Assembly: GCF_000369625.1 (NCBI RefSeq)
Contig: NZ_KB850113.1
Span: forward strand, 414,016 to 478,015
Direction: 5' to 3'
Length of the DNA: 64,000 nt
DNA from: Acinetobacter variabilis
GTDB taxonomy: Bacteria > Pseudomonadota > Gammaproteobacteria > Pseudomonadales > Moraxellaceae
The position numbers and the translations under genes were made by a program. This document shows positions 28,127 through 36,359 of the stretch, in pieces. Every line of letters starts with the position of its first letter. Position 1 is the first letter of the stretch. Below the pieces are notes generated by a model that saw only the letters and a list, made by a program, of their open reading frames with translations, was not told the origin of the DNA and searched no databases.

Positions 28127-28157
28127 CTCAGGTTTGCTCAACAGAAGCAGACCTGAG
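28127..28157 (+). other. Intercistronic stem-loop between receptor and phytase genes
   Basis: CTCAGGTTTGC, a 9-nt loop and GCAGACCTGAG form an 11-bp stem with one G-U-type mismatch. There is no T-run after it, so it is not a standard terminator. It could be an mRNA-processing or stability element that sets different levels of receptor and phytase. Confidence 0.55.
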
Positions 28158-28184
28158 GTTCCTTGCCCAATTTTGAGTATCTCT

Positions 28185-30164
28185 ATGAAATTTTCATCTT
28201 TTAAATGGTCTGCTTTAAGCAGTTGCTTGCTGTTATTGAGCGCATGCAGTCAGCACAGCGTGCCCCGAGCTCCGCAAAATAGCCATTCGTTAAGCTCGGT
28301 TGAAATACCAATAGATCAGCCTATGGCAGCGAAGTTGCAATTACGTGAAGTCGACATGAATGGGGCGAAAACTGAGGATGTGCAATGGTTAACCTTAAGT
28401 GCATGGCCTGAAGTTGCCGCACTGTTGAGTAGTAAAAATAAAGGGCTACAAATTTTAGATGATCAACAAAATGTACTACATCAAATTCAAGGTCAGTTTG
28501 GGCGTTTTGATTATCGGATTGGTTCGGAGCATTTATTGATTGCTGCGTCGAATTTGCAACAACAGCAAATTCAACTGATGAGCATGAACTTAAAAAATAA
28601 AGCATGGGACAAGCCTAGTTTTATTCCAAAGCGTTCATTTAAGTCTGAAGATGTTTGCCTATATACCGATGCTCAAGGGCTGAGTTTTGCTTTTTTAGTA
28701 GGTGAAGAGGGGCTTGGTGAACAATGGTTGGTGGCTCAGCATGAGAAGGCTTTGGTTCAACCACAGTTGGTACGCCGTCTCAGTTTTCCACCTGCTAGTA
28801 GTGTATGCAAAGTGAATGATGCCACAGCAGAGTTGTTTATTAATGAAGCTAATGTTGGCATTTGGGCATATCCAGCTCATTCTGAAGCAGACATGGTGCG
28901 TCAGGCGGTGGATCTCGTGCAACCCTTTGGTTCGATTCAAGGTTCACCTTCTGCAATTGCGATTGTAGATGATCATGTCGCGGTACTCGATGCAGAAAAA
29001 CCTTTGCTTTATCGTTATCAAAAGCAAGATAAGCAATGGAAAGCACAGCCGCCTTTACAACTAGACACGGTGAAAGAAGCAGAGACTTTGAGTGTTCAAG
29101 GTAATTTAACTGATAAATCCTTGCTGATTTTAGATGATAAAACCGTGAAAGTGACAGATGTAGAATGGGAAACGCAGACCCAGACCAAAGCTCAAAATAT
29201 CATTACTATTCCAGCAGAAGTGCAGACGGAGGGTGTGCCAAGTACAGGTGACGCGGCTGATGATCCTGCGATTTGGCATAACGCTGCACAGCCGAGTCAG
29301 TCCCGTATTCTAGCGACAGATAAACAAGGTGGTCTACAGGTTAACGACTTACAGGGTAAAACTGTGCAGTACTTGCCAGTAGGGCGATTGAATAATGTCG
29401 ATGTACGCCACGGTTTCAAATGGGGCAATCAGACAGTCGATTTGGCGGTGGCATCGAACCGAGATCATAACAGCCTGCATCTCTTTGCGATTCAACCCAA
29501 AACGGGCAAGGTTTCTGTGCTTGGCGAGTTAGCAACCACATTGGATGATATCTATGGCATTTGCATGTACCGCGACGCTCAAGGGGAAATCTATGCCATT
29601 CCCAACGATAAAAACGGGACTTTTGTTCAATACCACATCACGGCTGCACAGCAAAAATTAAGGGCTGAAGAAGTACAACGTTTTTCAGTGAAAACCCAAC
29701 CTGAAGGCTGTGTCGTAGACGATGCCAAAGGGCGTATTTTCTTGGGTGAAGAAGATGTCGCGGTGTGGGTAAAAGATCTCAACCTACAAACTCAGCTTCC
29801 TATGCAGCAGGTGATAGGTGTAGGAGATGTGATGCATGATGACATTGAGGGGATGGGACTTTATCACGGCAAAAACCAAAGTTATTTGGTGGTTTCAAGC
29901 CAAGGCAATGACAGCTTTGTGGTGCTTGATGCCGCTGCACCTTACACGGTTCGTGGCGCATTTCGTATTGGCATCAATACCGAAAAAGGCATTGACGCTG
30001 TGTCTGAAACAGATGGACTGGATGTGAGTTCCCTAAATTTTGGTGGCAAATGGAAGCGAGGCATGTTGGTGGTGCAAGACGGACGTAAACGTATGCCTGA
30101 AACCAATCAGAACTTTAAATATGTGCCTTGGGAAAAAATCGCTCAAGCCCTGCATTTGGACTAA
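28185..30164 (+). CDS. Beta-propeller phytase, lipoprotein
   Basis: Calcium-dependent phytase (3-phytase type) that releases phosphate from inositol hexakisphosphate; 659 residues from this start. Lipobox LLSAC puts the lipid on Cys 21 and decides the start. The C-terminal half is the classic six-bladed phytase domain: STGDAADDPAIWHN (Asp pair at about 359-360), ATDKQGGLQVNDLQGK, NNVDVRHGF, LDDIYGICMY, QPEGCVVDDAKGRIFLGEED and DDIEGMGLYHG. The N-terminal half (about 25-340) is of similar size and looks like a degenerate propeller without these acidic motifs, as in dual-domain phytases. The 5' gene is the receptor, 76 bp upstream. Confidence 0.88.
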   Translation: MKFSSFKWSALSSCLLLLSACSQHSVPRAPQNSHSLSSVEIPIDQPMAAKLQLREVDMNGAKTEDVQWLTLSAWPEVAALLSSKNKGLQILDDQQNVLHQIQGQFGRFDYRIGSEHLLIAASNLQQQQIQLMSMNLKNKAWDKPSFIPKRSFKSEDVCLYTDAQGLSFAFLVGEEGLGEQWLVAQHEKALVQPQLVRRLSFPPASSVCKVNDATAELFINEANVGIWAYPAHSEADMVRQAVDLVQPFGSIQGSPSAIAIVDDHVAVLDAEKPLLYRYQKQDKQWKAQPPLQLDTVKEAETLSVQGNLTDKSLLILDDKTVKVTDVEWETQTQTKAQNIITIPAEVQTEGVPSTGDAADDPAIWHNAAQPSQSRILATDKQGGLQVNDLQGKTVQYLPVGRLNNVDVRHGFKWGNQTVDLAVASNRDHNSLHLFAIQPKTGKVSVLGELATTLDDIYGICMYRDAQGEIYAIPNDKNGTFVQYHITAAQQKLRAEEVQRFSVKTQPEGCVVDDAKGRIFLGEEDVAVWVKDLNLQTQLPMQQVIGVGDVMHDDIEGMGLYHGKNQSYLVVSSQGNDSFVVLDAAAPYTVRGAFRIGINTEKGIDAVSETDGLDVSSLNFGGKWKRGMLVVQDGRKRMPETNQNFKYVPWEKIAQALHLD

Positions 30165-30193
30165 ATAGCGCTTTAGTACCTGAGTGAGTACAT

Positions 30194-30216
30194 GGGCTGC
30201 TAAAGAATCACAGCCC
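30194..30216 (+). other. Possible attenuating stem-loop between phytase and exbB
   Basis: GGGCTG, an 11-nt loop and CAGCCC are followed by ATTTTAAAAAT. The stem is short and the T-run interrupted, so it may be a weak terminator that reduces readthrough into exbBD-tonB. A second small dyad (TACTGC...GCAGTA) lies just before the exbB Shine-Dalgarno. Confidence 0.35.
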
Positions 30217-30269
30217 ATTTTAAAAATATATATGTACTGCACCATGCAGTAAAAAAATTGGAGTGCGTT

Positions 30270-30968
30270 ATGCAAGCAACGATGGATCAAATGTCAGTTT
30301 GGATGTTGATTAGCCATGCCAGTGTGTTGGTAAAAGTAGTGATGTTGATTTTGGTTTTATCCTCAGTCATAAGTTGGTATTTAATCGTGCGTCACGGCAT
30401 GTTACTTCGTGGACAAGAGCAGCTTTGGAACCGTTTTTTAAAGAATTTTAGACAGCAAAAAGATCTCAAGCTTTTACAGCAAGATTACCAACAGCCTGCA
30501 CAACAAAAAGGCGTTGTCAGCATTTTTCAACATGGGGTGGATGAATACCATCAATTGATCAAAGATGAGCAACTCACCACAAGTGATGTGATTGATGGGG
30601 TAGAACGTCGTTTACTCAGTAGCATCAGTGAGGAAGAAGAAAAGCTTCAGCAGAATCTGACCTTTCTCGCAACAGTTGGTTCAGTCAGCCCGTATATAGG
30701 CTTATTTGGAACGGTCTGGGGCATTATGAATGCGTTTATAGGACTGTCTGCCGTTGAACAGGCAACCCTCAATACAGTTGCCCCAGGGATTGCAGAAGCG
30801 CTGATTGCGACAGCCATTGGTTTATTTGCCGCTATTCCTGCAGTCGTGGCGTATAACCGTTTTTCGGCACGTGCTGACAAGCTTTCCAGTCGTTATTACG
30901 GTTTTGCCAATGAGTTGCAAACGCGTATTTATCGTTTGTTGGGGCACACTGAGCGCACTTCGCGTTAA
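30270..30968 (+). CDS. exbB: ExbB/MotA-TolQ-family proton channel subunit
   Basis: Inner-membrane subunit of the TonB energising motor, 232 residues from this start. One membrane helix is near the N-terminus (about 18-38). A cytoplasmic domain follows and then two C-terminal helices, with GLFGTVWGIMNAFIGL (about residues 147-162) and the proton-path segment EALIATAIGLFAAIPAVVAYNRF. GGAGTG precedes this ATG, whereas an ATG four codons earlier has no Shine-Dalgarno. It is followed 12 bp later by exbD. The complex works with ExbD and the TonB at 31424 to drive the receptor at 25622. Confidence 0.93.
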   Translation: MQATMDQMSVWMLISHASVLVKVVMLILVLSSVISWYLIVRHGMLLRGQEQLWNRFLKNFRQQKDLKLLQQDYQQPAQQKGVVSIFQHGVDEYHQLIKDEQLTTSDVIDGVERRLLSSISEEEEKLQQNLTFLATVGSVSPYIGLFGTVWGIMNAFIGLSAVEQATLNTVAPGIAEALIATAIGLFAAIPAVVAYNRFSARADKLSSRYYGFANELQTRIYRLLGHTERTSR

Positions 30969-30980
30969 GGAGCAAGAACC

Positions 30981-31427
30981 ATGATTAAGCGTCCTCAAAA
31001 ATTAAAACCCAATGCTGAAATGAATGTGGTTCCTTATATTGATGTCATGTTGGTATTGTTGGTAATTTTTATGGTGACTGCACCAATGTTGACGCAAGGC
31101 ATTCAAATTGATTTGCCTAAAGTGGATGCCAATGTCATGCCCGCGTCACAACAGCAGCGTATTGTAACCTTATCTATTCAAGCCAATGGCCAGTATTACT
31201 GGAATATTGGATCAGAAGTGAATACCGAGAAAGTTACGGATCAGGCCATTGATTTAGCCACTATGCAACAAAAGCTCGTTCCGATTATTCAAAAAGATAA
31301 AAGCTTACAGTTTTATGTACGTGCCGATCAGAATGCTGATTATCAACTGGTTGCACAGGCCATAGCAGCCTTGCAAAAAAGTGGGGTAACGAACTTGGGG
31401 CTAGTGACAGAGGAACCACAATCATGA
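30981..31427 (+). CDS. exbD: ExbD/TolR-family proton channel subunit
   Basis: 148 residues with one N-terminal membrane helix. It contains the functional Asp in NVVPYIDVMLVLLVIFMVTAP (about residues 15-35, Asp at the start of the helix). A periplasmic domain follows, ending in a dimerisation fold (FYVRADQNADYQLVAQAIAA). AAGGAG lies 9 bp before the ATG. Its last bases overlap the tonB start by 4 bp, so ExbD and TonB are made together. It forms a 5:2 type complex with ExbB by family knowledge. Confidence 0.93.
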   Translation: MIKRPQKLKPNAEMNVVPYIDVMLVLLVIFMVTAPMLTQGIQIDLPKVDANVMPASQQQRIVTLSIQANGQYYWNIGSEVNTEKVTDQAIDLATMQQKLVPIIQKDKSLQFYVRADQNADYQLVAQAIAALQKSGVTNLGLVTEEPQS

Positions 31428-32185
31428 TGGCAACCGTTTCCAAAATTAGGTTTCGTGATCAAGGTCTAGCACTTTCGGTCACGGCTGGATTGCATATTGC
31501 GCTAATTGCATGGTTATGTACGGTTGAGATGCATGAAACATTGGCGGAACCCAAGCCGAAAACCATTCAATTACAATTTGTGCAAATACCCCCTCCAATC
31601 AAACAACAACCTGAACCTAAAAAGCCTGAGCCGATAGTCGAAGAAAAACCCTTACATGAGCCTGTCAAAAAACAGCTTGAGAAACCTACTGAAGTCCAAC
31701 CGAAAACCACCAAGAAGTTTGTAGAGTCACAGAGTAGCAAAATTGTACCTACAGCGGCTAAACCGACACAGCAAGTCGTGACGGAAAAGCAAACGGCAGT
31801 AGCGGAATCTCAGAAAACAGTAGATACGCAGTCCCAAGCGGATATACCAACTCAGACGAAGACCCAGAAATCAGTAGAACCTAAAGCACAAACTCATCCT
31901 GAATCATTTGATGTTAAAAATTATCAACCTGTTGTAAAAATAGCACCAGCTTACCCTGAACAAGCTTTGGATCGTAAGCTGGAGGGGGATTGTACGGTGG
32001 TGTATAACGTGAATGAAAAAGGACGGGTAGAAAATCCAAAGGCACAAGGTGACTGCCATCCGATGTTTGTACGACCTTCGATTCAGGCTGCACTCACTTT
32101 TAAATACCAGCCTCGTCTCGTCGATGGCAAACCAACCAGTGTATCGAATGTTAAAAATACTTTCCAATATAGGATTGAAATTTAA
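31424..32185 (+). CDS. tonB: TonB energy-transducing protein
   Basis: 253 residues with one N-terminal membrane anchor (about 17-35), a periplasm-spanning linker rich in Pro, Lys, Glu and Gln (about 45-155, with PPPIKQQPEPKKPEP), and a C-terminal TonB domain. The latter runs from PAYPEQALDRKLEGDCTVVY to the end (ALTFKYQPRLVDGKP) and contacts the TonB box of receptors. It is translationally coupled to exbD. A complete ExbB-ExbD-TonB set beside one receptor suggests dedicated energy supply, since the genome must also have a general TonB system. Confidence 0.93.
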   Translation: MMATVSKIRFRDQGLALSVTAGLHIALIAWLCTVEMHETLAEPKPKTIQLQFVQIPPPIKQQPEPKKPEPIVEEKPLHEPVKKQLEKPTEVQPKTTKKFVESQSSKIVPTAAKPTQQVVTEKQTAVAESQKTVDTQSQADIPTQTKTQKSVEPKAQTHPESFDVKNYQPVVKIAPAYPEQALDRKLEGDCTVVYNVNEKGRVENPKAQGDCHPMFVRPSIQAALTFKYQPRLVDGKPTSVSNVKNTFQYRIEI

Positions 32186-32836
32186 TTGTTGAATAATAAC
32201 CAAAATTCTAGATATATATAATCATTTTTGATGAGGATTTCATAATTTAGTGGAGCAAATATATCTAATTTGAAAGATTTTTTTGTGCAGTAAAATAATA
32301 TTGGAATTATTATGGATGTTACCTAGTGTAGCGAATTCTCCAATATCAGCTATATGGCCAAAATGAATATTGTAAAGTATTATATTAATTTGAGTTAGTG
32401 TAATTGGGCAGTGTAGATGAGCTAAAGAAGCAAGTCTAGAACAAGTCTTGCGCCTGTCTGAGTTAAATACTTTTACTGATGAGCATAGGCACTGTATTAT
32501 AAAACCAACTATTTCTTTAATTGCACATCTTATCTGCCTTTTTTAAGTATGTTTTTTTTATTGCCAAAATTTGAACTAACTGAGTTGTTTGAGGTGAGCA
32601 CATAACAAGTATCTAATAAGTCTCAATTAAAAAAAGTATGATCTAAATTTTTATCTGACAAGAGGATACAAAAATTTAAAGCTTATTTTATTGCCGTTAT
32701 CAGTTTATTAAATAGAACATTTTTCATTATTAATTCGCTGAATGACTGAAACAGCTGAAAGTCGACTAGGATAGTAGGATAATTTTTTGTTCTTTTCGGC
32801 TTTCATTCATGTCGAATCTTAAAGTGCGAGTTAAAA
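32186..32836. other. 650-bp AT-rich stretch without recognisable genes
   Basis: Very AT-rich spacer between the tonB operon and the malic enzyme gene. I see no reading frame with a good start and Shine-Dalgarno, no tRNA, no IS end and no copy of the tRNA-Ser 3' end. It may mark the right edge of the phosphate island. The last 100 bp should hold the maeA promoter, but no consensus pair stands out. Confidence 0.5.
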
Positions 32837-34537
32837 ATGGCAACTGAACCTCTGAATCCTAAACGTCCACTTTATATTCCCTATGCAGGCACTGCATTAC
32901 TTGAACTCCCATTGCTGAATAAAGGCTCAGCTTTCTCTGTAGAAGAACGTATTCATTTTAATTTACATGGACTTTTGCCCCAAGCGATCGAATCGATTGA
33001 GGAGCAAAGTCAGCGTTCGTATCAGCAATATTGCTCATTCAATGATGCAATCAATAAGCATATTTACCTACGTAACATCCAGGACACCAATGAGACGCTT
33101 TTCTATCATTTGATCGAAAATCACTTAAGCGAAATGATGCCGATCATCTATACGCCAACGGTAGGAGAGGCATGTCAGCATTTTTCCAAGATTTATCGCC
33201 GTCATCGCGGGGTTTTTATTTCCTATCCGGATCGGGATCATATTGAGCATATCCTATATAATGTAAATCGAAGAAATGTCAAAGTGATCGTGATTACAGA
33301 TGGAGAGCGCATTCTTGGTTTAGGCGATCAGGGCATTGGTGGAATGGGCATTCCGATTGGAAAGCTGGCTTTATATACGGCCTGCGGAGGTATTAGTCCC
33401 GCCTATACTTTACCGATTACTTTGGATGTGGGCACGAACAACGAGCAGTTGTTGAATGATCCGATTTATATGGGATGGCGTCAGCCTCGTATCACTGGTG
33501 ATGAATATTATGAATTTGTCGAAATGGTGATACAGGCGATTCAGCAAAGATGGCCCGATGCGCTAATTCAATTTGAAGATTTTGCCCAGCACAATGCCAT
33601 GCCTTTACTGGAAAAATATCGCGATCGAGTATGTTGCTTCAATGACGATATTCAGGGTACGGCAGCTGTGGCAGTAGGCAGTCTGATTGCAGCTTCCTAT
33701 GCGTCTAATAAGCAACTAAAAGACCAGACCATTGCCTTTTTGGGAGCAGGTTCAGCCGGTTGTGGGATCGCTGAACAGATTGTGGCAAAAATGGTAGCAG
33801 AAGGCCTGACTGATGCAGAGGCACGTAAGCGGGTCTTTATGGTGGATCGCTTCGGCCTTATTACCCAGAATCAGCCAAACCTATTAAATTTCCAGAGAAA
33901 ACTGGCCCAAGAACCAGAAAATATTGCTGAATGGGGAAATGCTGAAGAGATTATTTCTCTATTGGATGTCATTAAATATGCAAAACCTACAGTACTGATT
34001 GGGGTATCTGGACAGCCGGGATTATTTAGCAAAGATGTGGTCACGACAATGGCTGAAAATTGTGAACATCCGATTATCTTTCCTTTATCGAATCCTACTT
34101 CTCGCGTAGAAGCTGTTCCAGCCGATATTATTCAATGGACCAATGGAAAAGCTTTGATTGCTACAGGTAGTCCATTTGCACCCGTTAATTATCAGGAACA
34201 GATTTATACTATTTCTCAATGCAATAACTCTTATATTTTTCCGGGAATTGGACTAGGCGTGATTGCTTCAGGTGCTACACGTGTTACGGATAATATGCTG
34301 ATGGCATCAAGTAATGCCTTAGCAGAATGCTCTCCAAAACTTCAGGATCCAACTGCCAACTTGTTGCCAGATCTGGATCAGATCCAGCATATTTCCAAGA
34401 TTATTGCCTTAAGGGTTGCGCAAGCTGCGATTGATGATGGCGTTGCTCCAAAAGTTGGTTTTGATGTGCTGCAAAAAGCCATTGATACGAATTTCTGGAT
34501 ACCGGAATATCGGGAATATAAGCGTGTGACCTTTTAA
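32837..34537 (+). CDS. maeA: NAD-dependent malic enzyme
   Basis: Oxidative decarboxylation of malate to pyruvate with NAD. 566 residues, the E. coli MaeA (SfcA) length, without the C-terminal phosphotransacetylase domain of MaeB types. Conserved blocks: [19 protein letters not shown] with the catalytic Tyr region, VVIT-type strand [49 protein letters not shown] with the metal-binding Asp pair, and the NAD-binding [15 protein letters not shown] near residue 320. Single gene. A 7-bp stem (TATTAGG/CCTAATA) follows the stop but lacks a T-run. Confidence 0.95.
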   Translation: MATEPLNPKRPLYIPYAGTALLELPLLNKGSAFSVEERIHFNLHGLLPQAIESIEEQSQRSYQQYCSFNDAINKHIYLRNIQDTNETLFYHLIENHLSEMMPIIYTPTVGEACQHFSKIYRRHRGVFISYPDRDHIEHILYNVNRRNVKVIVITDGERILGLGDQGIGGMGIPIGKLALYTACGGISPAYTLPITLDVGTNNEQLLNDPIYMGWRQPRITGDEYYEFVEMVIQAIQQRWPDALIQFEDFAQHNAMPLLEKYRDRVCCFNDDIQGTAAVAVGSLIAASYASNKQLKDQTIAFLGAGSAGCGIAEQIVAKMVAEGLTDAEARKRVFMVDRFGLITQNQPNLLNFQRKLAQEPENIAEWGNAEEIISLLDVIKYAKPTVLIGVSGQPGLFSKDVVTTMAENCEHPIIFPLSNPTSRVEAVPADIIQWTNGKALIATGSPFAPVNYQEQIYTISQCNNSYIFPGIGLGVIASGATRVTDNMLMASSNALAECSPKLQDPTANLLPDLDQIQHISKIIALRVAQAAIDDGVAPKVGFDVLQKAIDTNFWIPEYREYKRVTF

Positions 34538-34760
34538 TATTATTAGGAAAAGGGCGGCCTAATATTAAGTAAAGCAGAGCGATGACATTGTTATTTCTCT
34601 GCTTCTTTTTTGTTTGGAGAAAGCGAAGGTAATCTAAAATGTAGAAGTTCAACCTACTCAAACAATACGGTTTTATTTTATCAAGTAATTGAAATTTAAT
34701 AAAAATTCTGTAAATAAAAAATACTATTTATAAGGTAATTAAATATATATATAAGAAAAC

Positions 34761-34788
34761 TTGATTAGTTTAAATCTTCCTATATACT
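34761..34788 (+). promoter_or_regulatory. Promoter of the cold-shock gene
   Basis: TTGATT (34761-34766), 16-bp spacer, TATACT (34783-34788). The start near 34795 leaves an untranslated leader of about 150 nt before the ATG at 34947. That length is typical of cold-shock mRNAs, whose leaders refold at low temperature. The rest of 34538-34946 is AT-rich and holds no gene. Confidence 0.6.
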
Positions 34789-34946
34789 GGCCTTAACTAG
34801 AAAAAAGTCTTGTTGCAAAAAATCTTCCTTAAGTATCGTCGTTTTATTCATAATCCTTCGTTTTATCCAGATTTTAAGTTCCATTCTTTATTATTTTCAA
34901 AGTTACAACTGGTCATTCAGATGACTAAAAATTAATAGGTTTTATT

Positions 34947-35162
34947 ATGTCAAACTCAAATATTGTTAAAGGTACTGTAAAGTGGTTCAACGAGACTAAA
35001 GGTTTCGGTTTTATTCAACAAGAATCTGGTCCAGATGTTTTTGCTCATTTCAGTGAAATTGCCAGTTCAGGTTTTAAAACCTTAATGGAAGGCCAGCAAG
35101 TTGAATTCAGCGTAGTTCAAGGTCAAAAAGGCCCAAATGCTGTAAATATTACTGCGCTATAA
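34947..35162 (+). CDS. Cold-shock protein, CspA family
   Basis: 71-residue single cold-shock (OB-fold) domain that binds single-stranded RNA/DNA and melts secondary structure. Both RNA-binding motifs are present: KGFGFIQ (RNP1) and VFAHFSEI (RNP2). [11 protein letters not shown] near residue 10 is the family signature. A weak AGG lies 8-9 bp upstream. The long leader suggests post-transcriptional cold control. Followed by a weak terminator. Confidence 0.95.
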   Translation: MSNSNIVKGTVKWFNETKGFGFIQQESGPDVFAHFSEIASSGFKTLMEGQQVEFSVVQGQKGPNAVNITAL

Positions 35163-35170
35163 GTCTTTAG

Positions 35171-35202
35171 AATAAAAAAGCACGCATCAGTGTTTTTTTA
35201 TT
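35171..35202 (+). terminator. Weak intrinsic terminator after csp
   Basis: AAAAAAGCAC, loop and GTGTTTTTTT; a short GC part but a long A/T base and a T-run. Confidence 0.5.
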
Positions 35203-35264
35203 GTTTTAAATGAAATTTAAAAAGCTTTTTCTAGATTGGAAGAAGTATAAAAATAGGATACAAG

Positions 35265-35492
35265 TTGTTAAAAATTAATGAATTAATTGCAAAATCTAAA
35301 AATGGTACAGAAATTATTGTTTCTTTGATTCCCTTGAATAAAATGCAAAATACACGTCAAGGTTTTAAGGAAATTGAAGTAGGTAAAAGAGTGCTGCTTC
35401 AATCAGGAATCGAAGTTGACCTGAATCTAGACGGTCGTACATTTTATACATCTTTAAATAAATTATTTAAATTAAATCATAAAGTTATTTAA
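35265..35492 (+). CDS. Small protein of unknown function, 75 residues
   Basis: Soluble, basic, no signal peptide. It starts at TTG (35265) with AGGA 6 bp before it; no in-frame ATG precedes residue 28. The pattern of alternating beta-type segments (TEIIVSLIPL, KRVLLQSGIEVDLNLDGRTF) suggests a small beta-rich domain. No family recognised. The next small gene (35563) has a similar size and polar/beta character and could be distantly related. Location right behind a cold-shock gene is the only functional hint. Confidence 0.5.
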   Translation: MLKINELIAKSKNGTEIIVSLIPLNKMQNTRQGFKEIEVGKRVLLQSGIEVDLNLDGRTFYTSLNKLFKLNHKVI

Positions 35493-35562
35493 TATTTAAA
35501 TTATATATTGGCTAACCAATTTCTAGCCGATCTCTCTCATAATCATTATTAAAGGTTTATTT

Positions 35563-35760
35563 ATGCTTAAACAAAATATCAGTGTGAAAGATCAATTCGG
35601 TGTTCAATACGTGATTCAAGCTACTGTTGACCCTGATTTTGTTCATACCCAATCGGATTCTAACGTCAAACATATTACAATTGAAGGTGAAAATATTCGC
35701 CCAAGTTTTGAAATGTTTTTTCAAAGCACCATCCGCGGCAAAATTTTCAAAATTATTTAG
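35563..35760 (+). CDS. Small protein of unknown function, 65 residues
   Basis: Soluble 65-residue product with an AAAGG Shine-Dalgarno 8 bp upstream of the ATG. Sequence segments such as VKDQFGVQYVIQATVDPDF and VKHITIEGENIRPSFEMFF look like beta strands; the C-terminus is basic (RGKIFKII). No family recognised. A perfect 19-bp palindrome starts directly after its stop codon, followed by a weak terminator. Confidence 0.55.
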   Translation: MLKQNISVKDQFGVQYVIQATVDPDFVHTQSDSNVKHITIEGENIRPSFEMFFQSTIRGKIFKII

Positions 35761-35779
35761 TGGTCATGTGACATGACCA
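35761..35779. repeat. Perfect 9+1+9 palindrome after a small gene
   Basis: TGGTCATGT, G, ACATGACCA directly follows the stop codon of the gene ending at 35760. A one-base spacer is too tight for an RNA hairpin loop without opening base pairs, so a protein-binding dyad is as likely as a stem-loop. Confidence 0.7.
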
Positions 35780-35790
35780 AAAGTGAATAT

Positions 35791-35819
35791 AAAAAATCCT
35801 AGTCTCTTGCCAGGATTTT
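35791..35819 (+). terminator. Weak intrinsic terminator
   Basis: AATCCT, an 11-nt loop and AGGATT followed by TTGTCTTT. Short stem; it would end the small-gene transcript. Confidence 0.45.
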
Positions 35820-35931
35820 GTCTTTGAAATTATAAACTTGATAATTAAACCTATTCATCATCTTATAAATAAGTCCTGAATTAATAAGCGCATTTTTAGC
35901 CCATATTTAAATCGACTTAGCCATCATTTCA

Positions 35932-36093
35932 GTGATCCCTATTTTATATCTTCTACTACTTATGCTTTTAGGCATAAAACTATTATCAACCTATAAAAAA
36001 TCTAATACACATCAAATCAGAAAGCCAATCAGAGTTAAAACCCGTCAAGGTTATTATAAGTTTCGTTGGTATGAACTTAAGTCATATAAATGA
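35932..36093 (+). CDS. Putative very small membrane protein, 53 residues
   Basis: An open frame starting at GTG (35932), with a hydrophobic N-terminus (IPILYLLLLMLLGIKLL, residues 3-19) and a strongly basic tail (HQIRKPIRVKTRQGYYKFRW). An internal ATG at residue 11 is an alternative start. There is no clear Shine-Dalgarno, so this is a candidate only. The hydrophobic-then-basic layout resembles small membrane peptides. Confidence 0.35.
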   Translation: MIPILYLLLLMLLGIKLLSTYKKSNTHQIRKPIRVKTRQGYYKFRWYELKSYK

Positions 36094-36153
36094 CTGAGGA
36101 TATACAGCTGGTTTAAAGTGGTGAGCAAAGGCAATTCAGTTTTAGTTTTACTA

Positions 36154-36266
36154 GGCTTTGTTGCATAAAGATTTTGTAAGCTTCTGATTTAAATAGGTTT
36201 GTATGAATTTCAACCTAAAAATTAAATGAACAAAATCAGTTGGTTATGTATTTATGCAACAAAGCC
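36154..36266. mobile_element. 113-bp MITE of the IS5 family with 9-bp target duplication
   Basis: Inverted ends GGCTTTGTTGCATAAA and TTTATGCAACAAAGCC are perfect over 16 bp, and the element encodes nothing. GTTTTACTA flanks it directly on both sides, a perfect 9-bp target duplication. The ends resemble those of the IS at 18078 (GGCTTTGTTGCACAAA), so a related transposase probably moved it. The exact duplication shows recent insertion. Confidence 0.92.
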
Positions 36267-36359
36267 GTTTTACTAGGACATTCAGACGCTAAGTATTTAA
36301 TCTTTTCTTTTTGAATATTTAATACTCAATAGATGATCATAAAGTCAGGAGTTTATTCT

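Noticed and set aside
32400..32470. Possible transposase fragment in the spacer after tonB
   Set aside because: A few codons resemble coiled-coil OrfA-type sequence, but stops interrupt every frame and no IS end is visible.
34538..34580. Hairpin after the malic enzyme gene as terminator
   Set aside because: The stem is 7 bp of mostly A/T with no T-run on either side, so I did not list it.
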